Notes under the pieces: generated by a model
Told to the model about the DNA's origin: nothing
The model's database searches: none
Seen by the model: the letters and a program-made list of their open reading frames with translations, nothing else
Shown: positions 37,725 through 46,481 of the stretch, piece by piece
Position numbering within the stretch: position 1 is the stretch's first letter
Layout of the letters: each line of letters opens with the position of its first letter
Assembly: GCF_013184985.2 (NCBI RefSeq)
Contig: NZ_CP063418.1
Location: 2,294,001 to 2,358,000, forward strand
Source of the DNA: Actinomyces faecalis
GTDB taxonomy: Bacteria; Actinomycetota; Actinomycetes; Actinomycetales; Actinomycetaceae
Length of the DNA stretch: 64,000 nt
Reading direction: 5' to 3'
Made by a program: the position numbers and the translations under genes

Positions 37725-40334
37725 ATGCCGGCTTCGTCCGACTCGTCCGTCGCTGCGATCACGACCCCCGTGCCGCAGGCTCACCGCGGCCCAAGGCCAT
37801 CTCGGCGTTCCTTCCTCACCTGGTCCTCGATCGCCGCCGGCACCGCCGGCCTGGTCGCTGCCACGGACCTGGGCCTGCCCACCACGGGCGCCCCGGCCAG
37901 CGCGGCCGAGGTCGAGGGCATGGAGGGAGCAGACTCCGTCGTCTGGTCCGCGTGCACGGTGAATTGCGGCTCACGCTGCCCGCTGCGCCTGCAGGTCAAG
38001 GACGGCACGGTGGTACGCGTCCTGCCGGACAACACTGGCGATGACGCCCTGGGCTCCCAGCGCGTGCGCGCCTGCGTGCGAGGCCGCTCCATCCGCCACC
38101 GCATCTACAACCCTGACCGTCTCAAGCGCCCCCTCAAGCGCAAGGAGGGCACCAAGCGCGGCGAGGGCCAGTGGGAGGAGATCTCCTGGGACCAGGCGCT
38201 GACCGAGATCTCAGGCAAGATGAAGGAGATCAAGGAGCAGTACGGCAACGAGGCCTTCTACATCAACTACGGCACCGGCACCCTGGGCTCGACCATGGCC
38301 TGCTCCTGGCCCCCGGACCAGACCCCCTTCGCCCGCATGATGAACTGCTGGGGCGGCTACCTAGACCACTACTCCGACTACTCCACCACTGAGATCACCG
38401 CCGCCTATCCCTACTTCTACGGCGGCTGGGTCGCCTCCAACTCACTGGACGACGCCAAGAACTCCCAGCTTCAGGTCTTCTTCGGCAACAACCCCCTGGA
38501 GACCCGGATGTCCGGCGGCGGCCTGACCTTTGTCAGCCAGCAGACCCGCAAGGAGTCTGCGGTCCGCACGATCGTGGTAGACCCTCGCTACTCCGAGACG
38601 GCCGCCCTGCTCGCTGATGAGTGGGTTGCTGTGCGTCCGGGTACTGATGCGGCCCTCATCGCCGGGATGATCCACGTCATGCTGGAGGAGGGCCTCCACG
38701 ACCAGGACTTCCTGGACACCTACTGCCTGGGCTTCGACGAGGAGCACATGCCGCCAGGCGCCCCGAAGAACGCCTCCTACCGCTCCTACATCGAAGGCAA
38801 GGGCCCCGACGGCGTGGAGAAGACCCCGCAGTGGGCCGCTGACGTCTGCGGAGTACCAGCCGACCAGATCCGCAGGCTGGCCCGCGAGATCGCCACCGCC
38901 AAGCCCTGCGCCATCAACCAGGGCTGGGGGCCTCAGCGTCACGCCAACGGAGAGAACGAGGCCCGCGCCATCTTCCTGCTGGCGTGCGTCACCGGGAACG
39001 TAGGCGTCCCAGGTGGTGGCACCGGTGGCCGCGAAGGCTCCCCCTCCTTGGCCATCGCCAAGACCTTCAACACCTCCACCTCCAACCCGCAGCCGCATAT
39101 CATCTCGGTCTTCTCCTGGCTTGACGCGATCGACCACGGCGAGCAGATGACGACCTTCAACGCCGGCGTGTGCGAGAAGCCCGAGCCGGGCGTGCGTGAC
39201 GCCAAGGTACCGGTGGACGAGGACGGCAACCCAACGAATGTCCAGCTGACCACCCCGATCAAGATGGTGTGGCAGTACTCGGGCAACTCCCTGGTCAACC
39301 AGACCGGTGAGAACAACCGCTCGGTCGAGATCCTCCAGGACGAGTCCAAGTGCGAGCTCATCGTGGTGTGCGACATCCAGATGACTGTCTCCGCCCGGTA
39401 CGCCGACTACGTCCTTCCCGGGACCTCAGCCGCCGAGGAGTTCGACCTCCACCCCGGCGAGAACGCCAGCCCCATGGCCTACGGCATCATGTCCTCCCAG
39501 GCCATCGACCCGCTGTACGAGTGCCGCACAGTCTTTGACATCTGTGGTCAGCTGGCTGAGAAGCTCGGTGTGGACGAGGCCTACTACGACGGCAAGGACC
39601 GCGAGGCCTGGCTGCGCGACGCCGTGGAGACCTCCCGCAAGGACGACCCAGAGCTGCCCACTTACGACGAGTGGAAGGAGATGGGCCTGTACCGTCGCAA
39701 TGTCGGTTCGGTCGTCCCTCTTGAGGACTTCCGCGCAGACCCAGCAGCCAACCCGCTCGGCACACCGAGCGGCAAGATCGAGATCTACTCCGAGCGTCTG
39801 GCCGCGATGGCGAAGAAGTGGACCTGGGACGACTTCCGCCCCGCCCTGGCCGGAGACCAGCTCACCGCTCTGCCGGAGTTCACTGAGACCTGGGAGGGCG
39901 CAGCCGAGGCTCGCACGAGCCAGGAGTACCCGCTGCAGTGCATTGGACACCACTACCGCCAGCGCACCCACTCCACCTACGGCAACGTGGACTGGATGAA
40001 GGAGGCCCACCACCAGTACCTGGCGATCAACCCGATCGACGCCGCCCCTCGTGGAATCTCCGACGGCGACCTTGTCTTCGCCTACAACGAGCGCGGCACT
40101 ATCCGCATCGAGGCACGCGTGACCGAGCGCATCGTGCCCGGTGTGGTGGACCTACCCCAGGGAGCCTGGTATGACCCGCGCCCAGCCAGCGAGGTCAAGC
40201 CTCCACAGGGCGCCAACCCCAACCACCCCGTGGACGTCGGCGGCAGTGTCAACACGCTGACCTCGCTCCACCCCTCACCGCTGGCTAAGGGCAATGCGGT
40301 TCACACCACCACCGTACAGGTCGTCAAGGCCTGA
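37725..40334 (+). CDS. dmsA: DMSO reductase-type molybdopterin oxidoreductase, catalytic subunit
   Basis: DmsA reduces DMSO or N-/S-oxides using a bis-MGD molybdenum centre. The 869-residue protein has a twin-arginine signal (RRSFLTWSSIAAG), a [4Fe-4S] motif (CTVNCGSRC and the later RVRACVRGRS) and DmsA blocks YGTGTLGSTMACSWPPDQ, GNNPLETRMSGGG, DPRYSETA and QGWGPQRHANGE. The closest pattern is E. coli DmsA. It would be exported folded by Tat, with its chaperones encoded downstream. GGAGAG precedes the ATG. Confidence 0.95.
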   Translation: MPASSDSSVAAITTPVPQAHRGPRPSRRSFLTWSSIAAGTAGLVAATDLGLPTTGAPASAAEVEGMEGADSVVWSACTVNCGSRCPLRLQVKDGTVVRVLPDNTGDDALGSQRVRACVRGRSIRHRIYNPDRLKRPLKRKEGTKRGEGQWEEISWDQALTEISGKMKEIKEQYGNEAFYINYGTGTLGSTMACSWPPDQTPFARMMNCWGGYLDHYSDYSTTEITAAYPYFYGGWVASNSLDDAKNSQLQVFFGNNPLETRMSGGGLTFVSQQTRKESAVRTIVVDPRYSETAALLADEWVAVRPGTDAALIAGMIHVMLEEGLHDQDFLDTYCLGFDEEHMPPGAPKNASYRSYIEGKGPDGVEKTPQWAADVCGVPADQIRRLAREIATAKPCAINQGWGPQRHANGENEARAIFLLACVTGNVGVPGGGTGGREGSPSLAIAKTFNTSTSNPQPHIISVFSWLDAIDHGEQMTTFNAGVCEKPEPGVRDAKVPVDEDGNPTNVQLTTPIKMVWQYSGNSLVNQTGENNRSVEILQDESKCELIVVCDIQMTVSARYADYVLPGTSAAEEFDLHPGENASPMAYGIMSSQAIDPLYECRTVFDICGQLAEKLGVDEAYYDGKDREAWLRDAVETSRKDDPELPTYDEWKEMGLYRRNVGSVVPLEDFRADPAANPLGTPSGKIEIYSERLAAMAKKWTWDDFRPALAGDQLTALPEFTETWEGAAEARTSQEYPLQCIGHHYRQRTHSTYGNVDWMKEAHHQYLAINPIDAAPRGISDGDLVFAYNERGTIRIEARVTERIVPGVVDLPQGAWYDPRPASEVKPPQGANPNHPVDVGGSVNTLTSLHPSPLAKGNAVHTTTVQVVKA

Positions 40335-40347
40335 AGGAGGAATGACG

Positions 40348-40986
40348 ATGACAGACAGCCTGACTGAGGCCGGAGCTGACTACGGCTTCTTCTTTGACCA
40401 GTCCTTGTGCACTGGTTGCAAGGCCTGCCAGGTGGCGTGCAAGGACAAGCATGACCTGCCAGTAGGGGTGACGTGGCGGCGTGTGGTGGAGTACACGGGT
40501 GGTTCGTGGCAGACCACGGGCAACACCTTCACTCCCAACGTCTTCACGTACTACACCTCGGTGTCCTGCAACCACTGTGAGAACCCGGTGTGCATGGAGG
40601 TGTGCCCCACCACCGCGATGAGCCGGCGGGAGGACGGCACGGTGTACGTGGAGGAGTCCAAGTGCGTGGGCTGCCGCTACTGCCAGTGGGCCTGCCCCTA
40701 CGGCGCCCCGCAGCTGGACCCGCGTAGCGGCCACATGTCCAAGTGCGACCTGTGCTACGACTACCGCACCACCGGCCAGGACCCAGCCTGCGTGTCCGCC
40801 TGCCCCTCGCGAGCCCTGGACTGGGGACCGATTGAGGAGCTGCGCGCCGCTCACGGCGACCAGGCGGGCATCGCCCCGCTGCCTGACCCGTCCATCACCC
40901 GCCCCCACCTGGTCATCCACCCCCACCGCGACGCCCAGGCCTGGGACCAGGGCACCGGCGCCATCGCCAATCCCAGGGAGATCTGA
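40348..40986 (+). CDS. dmsB: DMSO reductase iron-sulfur electron-transfer subunit
   Basis: DmsB passes electrons from the membrane anchor to DmsA through four [4Fe-4S] clusters. The 212-residue protein has CTGCKACQVACKDKHD, CNHCENPVCMEVCP, CVGCRYCQWACPYGAPQ and a fourth set with CDLCYDY and ACVSACPSRAL. I prefer ATG 40348, seven bases after AAGGAGG; the ATG at 40342 is too close to that site. The stop overlaps the dmsC start (TGATG). Confidence 0.95.
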   Translation: MTDSLTEAGADYGFFFDQSLCTGCKACQVACKDKHDLPVGVTWRRVVEYTGGSWQTTGNTFTPNVFTYYTSVSCNHCENPVCMEVCPTTAMSRREDGTVYVEESKCVGCRYCQWACPYGAPQLDPRSGHMSKCDLCYDYRTTGQDPACVSACPSRALDWGPIEELRAAHGDQAGIAPLPDPSITRPHLVIHPHRDAQAWDQGTGAIANPREI

Positions 40987-41999
40987 TGAACACCGCCGAG
41001 CTGCCCATGATCCTGTTCACGGTCCTGGCACAGATGTCCGTGGGCGCCTTCCTCACCCTCGGCCTCATCCAGGCCGACGGGCTGGCGCGTCGCCAACCCG
41101 TCACCGCCACCGACCGCGTGACGCGGGCGGCACTGTTCGCCGTCGGGCCCCTGTTGGTCCTAGGATTCTTCGCGGCCTTCTTCCACCTGGGCGACCCCTT
41201 CCACGCTGTCAACACCCTGCGCCACCTGGGCAGCTCGTGGCTGAGCCGCGAGATCCTCTTCGGCGTGCTCTACGGTGGCCTCGGCCTCGTCTACACGGTC
41301 ACCGAGTGGCTGGGCAAGGGCAGCCGGACCCTGCGCCAGGCGCTGGCCGTCCTCACGGCGCTGGCCGGCGTGGCCCTGCTGGTGTCGATGATCTGCGTGT
41401 ACTACTCGGTGCCTACCATCCCAGCCTGGCACACCCCGGCCACCTGGGCGCTGTTCCTGGGCTCCGCCTTCCTCACCGGCCCGCTAGCCGTGGGCGTGGC
41501 TCTGCTGCTGGCCTGGACCCAGCAGCGCAAGCGGGAGGACGACGGCACCGCGAACCTGTGGGCCCGCACGCTCGGCACCCTTCAGGTCACCAGCGAGGAG
41601 AAGCTGGACGAGACCTCTTCCGGTCTCATCGCCCGTGCGATCCAGCAGGTCGCGGTTCTCGCCTCCGTGGCCGGCGTCGTGCTGCTGGTGACCTACCCCT
41701 TCTACCTGCTGCACCTGTCCAGCTCAGGCGACGCAGCCTCGGCTCACGTCCTGTCCTCCCTGACCCACAGTCCGCTGCTGGCTGTGCGCCTGGTGCTCCT
41801 GGCCGTCGTTGTCATCCTCGTGCGCTTCGTGGCCTACCGCCGCGCCAAGGCGCCCGAGCACCCCTCGACGGCGCTGGTATGGACCATCGTGGTGGCCTAC
41901 GTTCTGGCTGTCGTCACCGAGATGGCTGGCCGCGTCATCCACTACGAGGGCCTTTACCACGTGGGCCTGAACACCCTGCAGTCCGGGCTCGGCGGCTGA
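40986..41999 (+). CDS. dmsC: DMSO reductase membrane anchor subunit
   Basis: DmsC holds the complex in the membrane and oxidises quinol. The 337-residue protein has about eight spans (LPMILFTVLAQMSVGAFLTLG at the N-terminus, AVLTALAGVALLVSMICVYY) and the family feature of a His in FHLGDPFHAVNTLRHL. It is translationally coupled to dmsB. A strong hairpin follows the stop. Confidence 0.93.
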   Translation: MNTAELPMILFTVLAQMSVGAFLTLGLIQADGLARRQPVTATDRVTRAALFAVGPLLVLGFFAAFFHLGDPFHAVNTLRHLGSSWLSREILFGVLYGGLGLVYTVTEWLGKGSRTLRQALAVLTALAGVALLVSMICVYYSVPTIPAWHTPATWALFLGSAFLTGPLAVGVALLLAWTQQRKREDDGTANLWARTLGTLQVTSEEKLDETSSGLIARAIQQVAVLASVAGVVLLVTYPFYLLHLSSSGDAASAHVLSSLTHSPLLAVRLVLLAVVVILVRFVAYRRAKAPEHPSTALVWTIVVAYVLAVVTEMAGRVIHYEGLYHVGLNTLQSGLGG

Positions 42000-42065
42000 G
42001 CCGTCCCGTCCAGAGCCCGAGGCTCGTCCGTCAGCCTGCTGACGACGACGCCCGTCCGTCTCACA

Positions 42066-42111
42066 CTGTGCCCACGAGTGCGCCACCCTGCGAGCGCACT
42101 CGTGGGCACAG
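42066..42111 (+). terminator. Hairpin after dmsC (terminator or attenuator)
   Basis: Perfect 18-bp arms (42066-42083 and 42094-42111) around a 10-base loop. Since the chaperone genes continue on the same strand, it may reduce rather than abolish their transcription. Confidence 0.7.
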
Positions 42112-42185
42112 CTCCACAACGGCCCTGCTAGCCTGCTCAGCCGTCTAGACCCAGGCCACCACCCGATCGACCTTCTGGAGCCCGT

Positions 42186-42932
42186 ATGAATCCCGACCTG
42201 CTTGACCGCTGTGCCGCCGCGCTCACTGTCCTGGCCCGCCTCCAGCTCAGCCCGGCGGACGAGGCCACCATGGACCAGGTGGTCAGCCTGGCCGAGCAGT
42301 GGCCACTGACCGATGTGGCTCCGCAAAGCACTGAGGCGCGCCGTGCGCGCGTGGCTGGATGGGACCTGTTGCAAGGCTCACGGGACATTGAAGAGACTGC
42401 GGAGCAGGTGCGCCAGGACCAGGATCGCCTCTATGGTCTGACGGCCCGGGCTGTCGTGCCCCCGTTCGAGTCCGTCCACCGCAACGAGGAAGGCCTGGTC
42501 TTTGACGCCGTCACCTTGGAGGTACGCTCCGCCTACCTCCGTGCCGGGCTGCGTGCCCCGGCCCTGAACCGTGAGCCGGATGACCACCTGGGCCTTGAGC
42601 TCGACTTTCTCGCACGGTGCTGCACGGCTGCCCTCGATGCCCTGGAACGCGGGAACGAGGACGTCGCCGACTCCTACCTCGCCGTGGCGCAGGAGTTCAC
42701 CCACGATCACCTCCTGACCTGGGCACCAGCCGTCCTCGAGCGTGCACGAGGTGCCTCGCGCACCCGTTGGATGCGGGGCCTGGAGGAGCTCACACTGGCC
42801 ACTGTGCTGACCTTCGCCGAAGCCGTGGGGGCCGGGCAGCCTCCGCGTGAGACCACGGGCGGCTACGCGATCATTGCCCACCGTCCCAAGGCGGATGTCA
42901 CATCGGTGACCGCTCCTGAGGAGACCGAGTGA
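42186..42932 (+). CDS. TorD/DmsD-family Tat proofreading chaperone
   Basis: The 248-residue helical protein has the family hallmark PDDHLGLELDFLARCC near residue 135 and an N-terminal domain of stacked helices. TorD/DmsD chaperones bind the twin-arginine leader of DmsA-type enzymes and help cofactor insertion before export. It probably serves the adjacent dmsA. Its stop overlaps the GTG of the next gene. Confidence 0.85.
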   Translation: MNPDLLDRCAAALTVLARLQLSPADEATMDQVVSLAEQWPLTDVAPQSTEARRARVAGWDLLQGSRDIEETAEQVRQDQDRLYGLTARAVVPPFESVHRNEEGLVFDAVTLEVRSAYLRAGLRAPALNREPDDHLGLELDFLARCCTAALDALERGNEDVADSYLAVAQEFTHDHLLTWAPAVLERARGASRTRWMRGLEELTLATVLTFAEAVGAGQPPRETTGGYAIIAHRPKADVTSVTAPEETE

Positions 42933-43648
42933 CTGCCCCCGGCTCCTTTGACCCTTTCAGTGCACCAGCACCTGAGGATCTTCCTGCTCGTGCCACCCGC
43001 CTGGCCACAGCCTGTGCGGTCATCTCCATGCTCATGGCCAACCCGCCCTCACCGGTGCTGCGCGAGAACCTGCACGAGGGAGCGATGACTGAGCGCTGGC
43101 CCCTGCGCGACGCCGTCTCCCGGGCCGGCGCCGAGGAGCTGGCACTGGCCGCCCATGAGAGCCCTCAGGCCCAGGAGACGGACTGGCGCGAGCTCATCGG
43201 GCCGTCCTGCCCTACCCGTCCGGTGCTGAGCGACCTTGTCCCCGAGGCCCCCGCCGTCCCCGCCGAGGCCGAGGCCACCCTGCCCTCGCCCTCACACCTG
43301 TCACTGCTGCCCCACGACCACCTCGCGGTCGGCCTGTCCCGCACCGGGTCGCTGGCTGTGCGCGCCGTCGGGGCTCGGCAGGTGCGGTCAGAGGGTGCCG
43401 CGGCTCCTGACGCAGCTGCGTCTGACACCAGCCTCCAGACAACCGCCTCCGCTCCTTCGCCGGAGGAGACCGCCTTCGTGGCCACGGTGACCTACCTCCT
43501 GGCCCCGCTGGCGCCTGCGACCAGCCAGGTCCTGCGCTCCCAGGCGACGACGCACCTCTACCGTGGCGCTGCCGACCTGCTCGACGGGATCGTGGCTGAG
43601 GCTGAGAGCCTGGCCGAGGCGGTGCAGGCTGGAGCCACCCGGCGATGA
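42929..43648 (+). CDS. Divergent second TorD-like protein
   Basis: A 239-residue protein from GTG 42929 in a GTGA overlap. Its N-terminus (MLMANPPSPVLRENLHEGAM, ERWPLRDAV) parallels the preceding chaperone (TMDQVVSLAEQWPLTDV). LPHDHLAVGLSRTGSLAV aligns with the chaperone's PDDHLGLELDFLARC but the acidic and aromatic residues have drifted. A Pro/Ala-rich insert follows each half. It is probably a TorD paralogue with altered specificity; function is inferred. Confidence 0.65.
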   Translation: MTAPGSFDPFSAPAPEDLPARATRLATACAVISMLMANPPSPVLRENLHEGAMTERWPLRDAVSRAGAEELALAAHESPQAQETDWRELIGPSCPTRPVLSDLVPEAPAVPAEAEATLPSPSHLSLLPHDHLAVGLSRTGSLAVRAVGARQVRSEGAAAPDAAASDTSLQTTASAPSPEETAFVATVTYLLAPLAPATSQVLRSQATTHLYRGAADLLDGIVAEAESLAEAVQAGATRR

Positions 43649-44769
43649 CCTCCGCCCCGACGCCCAGCGGCTCCGTACCGGAGCAGGGTCCCGGCGCCGT
43701 CGACACCCAGGCCCTGCTGCACTGGCGACGCGGCACCGAGTCGGTGGACACGGTGGTCCTGGCCTGCCAGGACGCCCCCGCGACGCCGGGCCCCCACGAC
43801 ACGGCCGTGGTGCGGTGGCCCGGCTGCCTGGACGAGCAGGCCCTGCGCCTGGCTCCCCAGCTGCTGGCCGACGGCGCTGCCGCGGTCCGGCTGCGCTGGT
43901 GCCCCGGGCACGGGACGGCGCCGGCCCGCAAGGCTTCTCAGGCGGCCCGGGCCGATCAGGACGACGACGCTGCCGACCAGGGCGAGGTCCTCCTGCCGGG
44001 CGACACGGCGCCGTCGTCACTGACCGTGTGGAGCCACGTGCTCGGAGGGCTGCTCCAGCCTGACCTCCCGGCCAGCCGCAGCCTGCGGCACGGCCCGGTC
44101 CTGAGCGCCCGGGCCGTGCCGGTGCCACGCCGAGCCCTGGTAGGAGCGCACCTGGAGGGGAGGCTGGACCTCGACCTCGACGACCAGGACCGTGTGGTCC
44201 AGGCGCTGCGGATACTGCTCGCCCAGGGCCGCATCCTCGCCCCTGGCTCCGACCTGGCCGGGCTGCCCGCTGCCGGGCGGGTTCTGACCGCGTCCGGCTG
44301 CACCTTGTGCGCCGCCTGCACCTGGGCCTGCCCGCACGGCGCGCTGCAGGTCGCCGAGGCGGACTCGGGCGCGCGTGGGCTGGTCCAGGACCTTGCTGCG
44401 TGTCGTGGCTGCCTCGCCTGCGTGAGCGCCTGCCCGGTCGACGCGCTCACGGCTGACGAGGCAACGAGCCTGGCCCGGGTGTGGGAGGCAGAGGCCCTGG
44501 TGCTCGCGGCCGACCACCCACGTACCTGCGCTCGGTGCGGAGCGCGCTACAGCGAGGACCTGGGAGGCCCAGCGACCCACGACGTCGGGCAGCCAACCTC
44601 CTTCGCCCTCGCCCCGACGGCGAACGGCCAGGACGAGGACCCCGGGCTGTGCCCGCTGTGCCGGGCTCGCGAGCGCTCGCCGTTCCTCACCGAGCTGCCG
44701 CCTGAGGCCGAACGGGCCCTGCCGCCGTCGGTCCTCGCCGCGATCCGTCGGTCTCGGGGCCTGTCCTAG
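43645..44769 (+). CDS. Double [4Fe-4S] ferredoxin with C-terminal zinc-ribbon-like motif
   Basis: The 374-residue protein begins with about 210 residues without recognised motifs, containing cysteines in VLACQDAP, WPGCLDE and RWCPGHG. Two 4Fe-4S sets follow (CTLCAACTWACPHGAL and CRGCLACVSACPVDAL), then CxxC pairs CARCGARY and CPLCRARE that look like a zinc ribbon. It is coupled to the TorD-like gene by ATGA. It may donate electrons to, or help assemble, the DMSO reductase-type complex. I know of no standard dms partner with this architecture. Confidence 0.8.
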   Translation: MTSAPTPSGSVPEQGPGAVDTQALLHWRRGTESVDTVVLACQDAPATPGPHDTAVVRWPGCLDEQALRLAPQLLADGAAAVRLRWCPGHGTAPARKASQAARADQDDDAADQGEVLLPGDTAPSSLTVWSHVLGGLLQPDLPASRSLRHGPVLSARAVPVPRRALVGAHLEGRLDLDLDDQDRVVQALRILLAQGRILAPGSDLAGLPAAGRVLTASGCTLCAACTWACPHGALQVAEADSGARGLVQDLAACRGCLACVSACPVDALTADEATSLARVWEAEALVLAADHPRTCARCGARYSEDLGGPATHDVGQPTSFALAPTANGQDEDPGLCPLCRARERSPFLTELPPEAERALPPSVLAAIRRSRGLS

Positions 44770-44785
44770 CCCGTTCAGTCCGTGG

Positions 44786-44848
44786 GTGTGCAGGTAGGCC
44801 CGCCAGGACGCACCCCGGGACTACACATTCACTGGCGTACCTGCACAC
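44786..44848 (+). terminator. Terminator of the dms operon
   Basis: Eleven-bp perfect arms (44786-44796 and 44838-44848), with further partial pairing within the loop, 17 bases past the ferredoxin stop. Confidence 0.55.
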
Positions 44849-45000
44849 TCACGCTTCAAGGTGGGAGGGCCTCCGCCCAGCAGGTGCGCTGCCACCACCC
44901 GACCTGCGCACGTCCAGCCCGGAAGCCGCCCCGCTCCGGCTCATGTCCATGGTCCTGTGGACAGCCCGCCTGAACCTGTGCCATGATGGGTTCACCCGTT

Positions 45001-45014
45001 TGAGAGCGTTCTCA
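45001..45014. promoter_or_regulatory. LacI-family operator 1
   Basis: TGAGAGCGTTCTCA, a 14-bp dyad with one symmetric mismatch pair, close to the CebR-type box TGGGAGCGCTCCCA. It lies about 90 bases before the binding-protein start. Confidence 0.7.
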
Positions 45015-45031
45015 TCCAATAGAGACAGACA

Positions 45032-45045
45032 TAAGAGCGCTCTCA
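45032..45045. promoter_or_regulatory. LacI-family operator 2
   Basis: TAAGAGCGCTCTCA, centred 31 bp (three helical turns) from operator 1, so both sites face the same side of the helix. The LacI gene at the end of the operon is the likely binder. Confidence 0.75.
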
Positions 45046-45100
45046 GAAGAACACCCGCGATGCAGAGAAGCGTCGCACCTTCCCATACCAAGGAGTAGCT

Positions 45101-46387
45101 GTGTTCACAAAGAAGGCCATGATCGGCCTGTCCGCCCTCGCCGTCGGCGCCCTGGCCCTGACGGGCTGCGGCTCCAGCAGCGACGGGGGCTCCGGCAAGG
45201 ACGCGGACGGCAAGATCACCCTGACCGTCGCGACCTTCAACGAGTTCGGTTACGACAACCTGCTCGAGGAGTACATGGAGCTCAACCCGGACATCAAGGT
45301 CGTCGAGAAGAAGGCCGCCACCTCCAACGAGGCGCGCGACAACATGAACACCCGCCTGGCCGCGGGCTCAGGCCTGTCAGACATCGAGGCGATCGAGATG
45401 GACTGGCTGCCCGAGCTCATGCAGTACGCCGACCAGTTCGTGGACCTGTCCTCTGACTCCGTCAAGGACCGCTGGCCCGAGTGGAAGTCCGGCCCGGCCA
45501 CCACCGAGGACGGTCAGCTCATCGGCTACGGCACCGACGCCGGCCCGGAGGCCCTGTGCTACCGCGCCGACCTCTTCGCCAAGGCCAACCTGCCCACCGA
45601 CCGCAACGAGGTCGCCAAGCTCCTCGAGGGCGACTGGGACAGCTACTTCAAGGTCGGCAAGCAGTTCGTCGACGCCACCGGCATCCCGTGGTACGACGGT
45701 GCTACGGGCACCTACCAGGGCATGCTCAACCAGATCCAGAACCCCTTCGAGAGCGACGACGACTCCGTCATGCCCCTGAAGGACAACACCACCATCCGCG
45801 ACACCTACGACACGATCCTCGACCAGTCTGAGGCCGGCCTGTCCGCAGGCCTGTCGCAGTGGAGCGAGGACTGGGTGAACTCCTTCCAGAATGACGGCTT
45901 CGCCACGATGCTGTGCCCGCCGTGGATGCTCGGCGTGGTCGAGGGCAACGCGGCCGGCGTCGAGGGCTGGGACGTGGCTCCGGTCTTCCCCGGTGGCGGC
46001 GGCAACTGGGGCGGCTCCTACCTGACCGTTCCCACCCAGGGCAAGCACCAGGCCGAGGCCCAGGCCCTGGCCGACTGGCTGACCGCCCCCGAGCAGCAGA
46101 TCAAGGCCTTCCAGACCAAGGGCAACTTCCCCTCGCAGGTTGACGCCCTGGACGACCCGGCCCTGCTGGACTACAAGAACGAGTTCTTCAACGACGCCCC
46201 CATCGGTCAGATCTACTCCGACATGTCCAAGAAGATCGAGATCTCCCCGTACAAGGGAACGAACTTCTTCGCCATCACCACGCTCGTCACCGACGCCCTG
46301 ACCCGCGTGGACGTGGACGGCACCGATGACGCCGACTCCTCCTGGGACAAGGCACTGAGCGAGTTCGGCCAGCTCGGCCTGGAGTAA
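45101..46387 (+). CDS. Sugar ABC transporter substrate-binding lipoprotein
   Basis: A 428-residue family 1 solute-binding protein. Signal and lipobox are clear (LALTGCGSSS, Cys near residue 23). The mature part has the two-lobe pattern with NMNTRLAAGSGLSDIEAIEMDWL and LADWLTAPEQQIKAFQTKGNFPSQ. GTG 45101 follows AAGGAG. Position beside a GH1 glucosidase and CebR-like operators suggests cellobiose or another beta-glucoside as substrate. This is inferred. Confidence 0.93.
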   Translation: MFTKKAMIGLSALAVGALALTGCGSSSDGGSGKDADGKITLTVATFNEFGYDNLLEEYMELNPDIKVVEKKAATSNEARDNMNTRLAAGSGLSDIEAIEMDWLPELMQYADQFVDLSSDSVKDRWPEWKSGPATTEDGQLIGYGTDAGPEALCYRADLFAKANLPTDRNEVAKLLEGDWDSYFKVGKQFVDATGIPWYDGATGTYQGMLNQIQNPFESDDDSVMPLKDNTTIRDTYDTILDQSEAGLSAGLSQWSEDWVNSFQNDGFATMLCPPWMLGVVEGNAAGVEGWDVAPVFPGGGGNWGGSYLTVPTQGKHQAEAQALADWLTAPEQQIKAFQTKGNFPSQVDALDDPALLDYKNEFFNDAPIGQIYSDMSKKIEISPYKGTNFFAITTLVTDALTRVDVDGTDDADSSWDKALSEFGQLGLE

Positions 46388-46410
46388 GGCCTAGCCCGCT
46401 CTCGCCCACC

Positions 46411-46455
46411 GGTCGCGGCGTGGCTCGTCCACCGCAGGCGGGCCACGCCGCGACC
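46411..46455 (+). terminator. Intra-operon hairpin between binding-protein and permease genes
   Basis: Perfect 14-bp arms (46411-46424 and 46442-46455). Such hairpins commonly stabilise the upstream binding-protein mRNA and lower permease expression. Confidence 0.6.
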
Positions 46456-46481
46456 ACCCACCACCCAGGAGAGGACTGACC

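Larger units (their letters stand above)
44770..45100. other. Intergenic region between the dms and sugar-transport operons
   Basis: No gene is supported. It contains the dms operon terminator at its start and two LacI-type operators just before the binding-protein gene. Confidence 0.7.
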
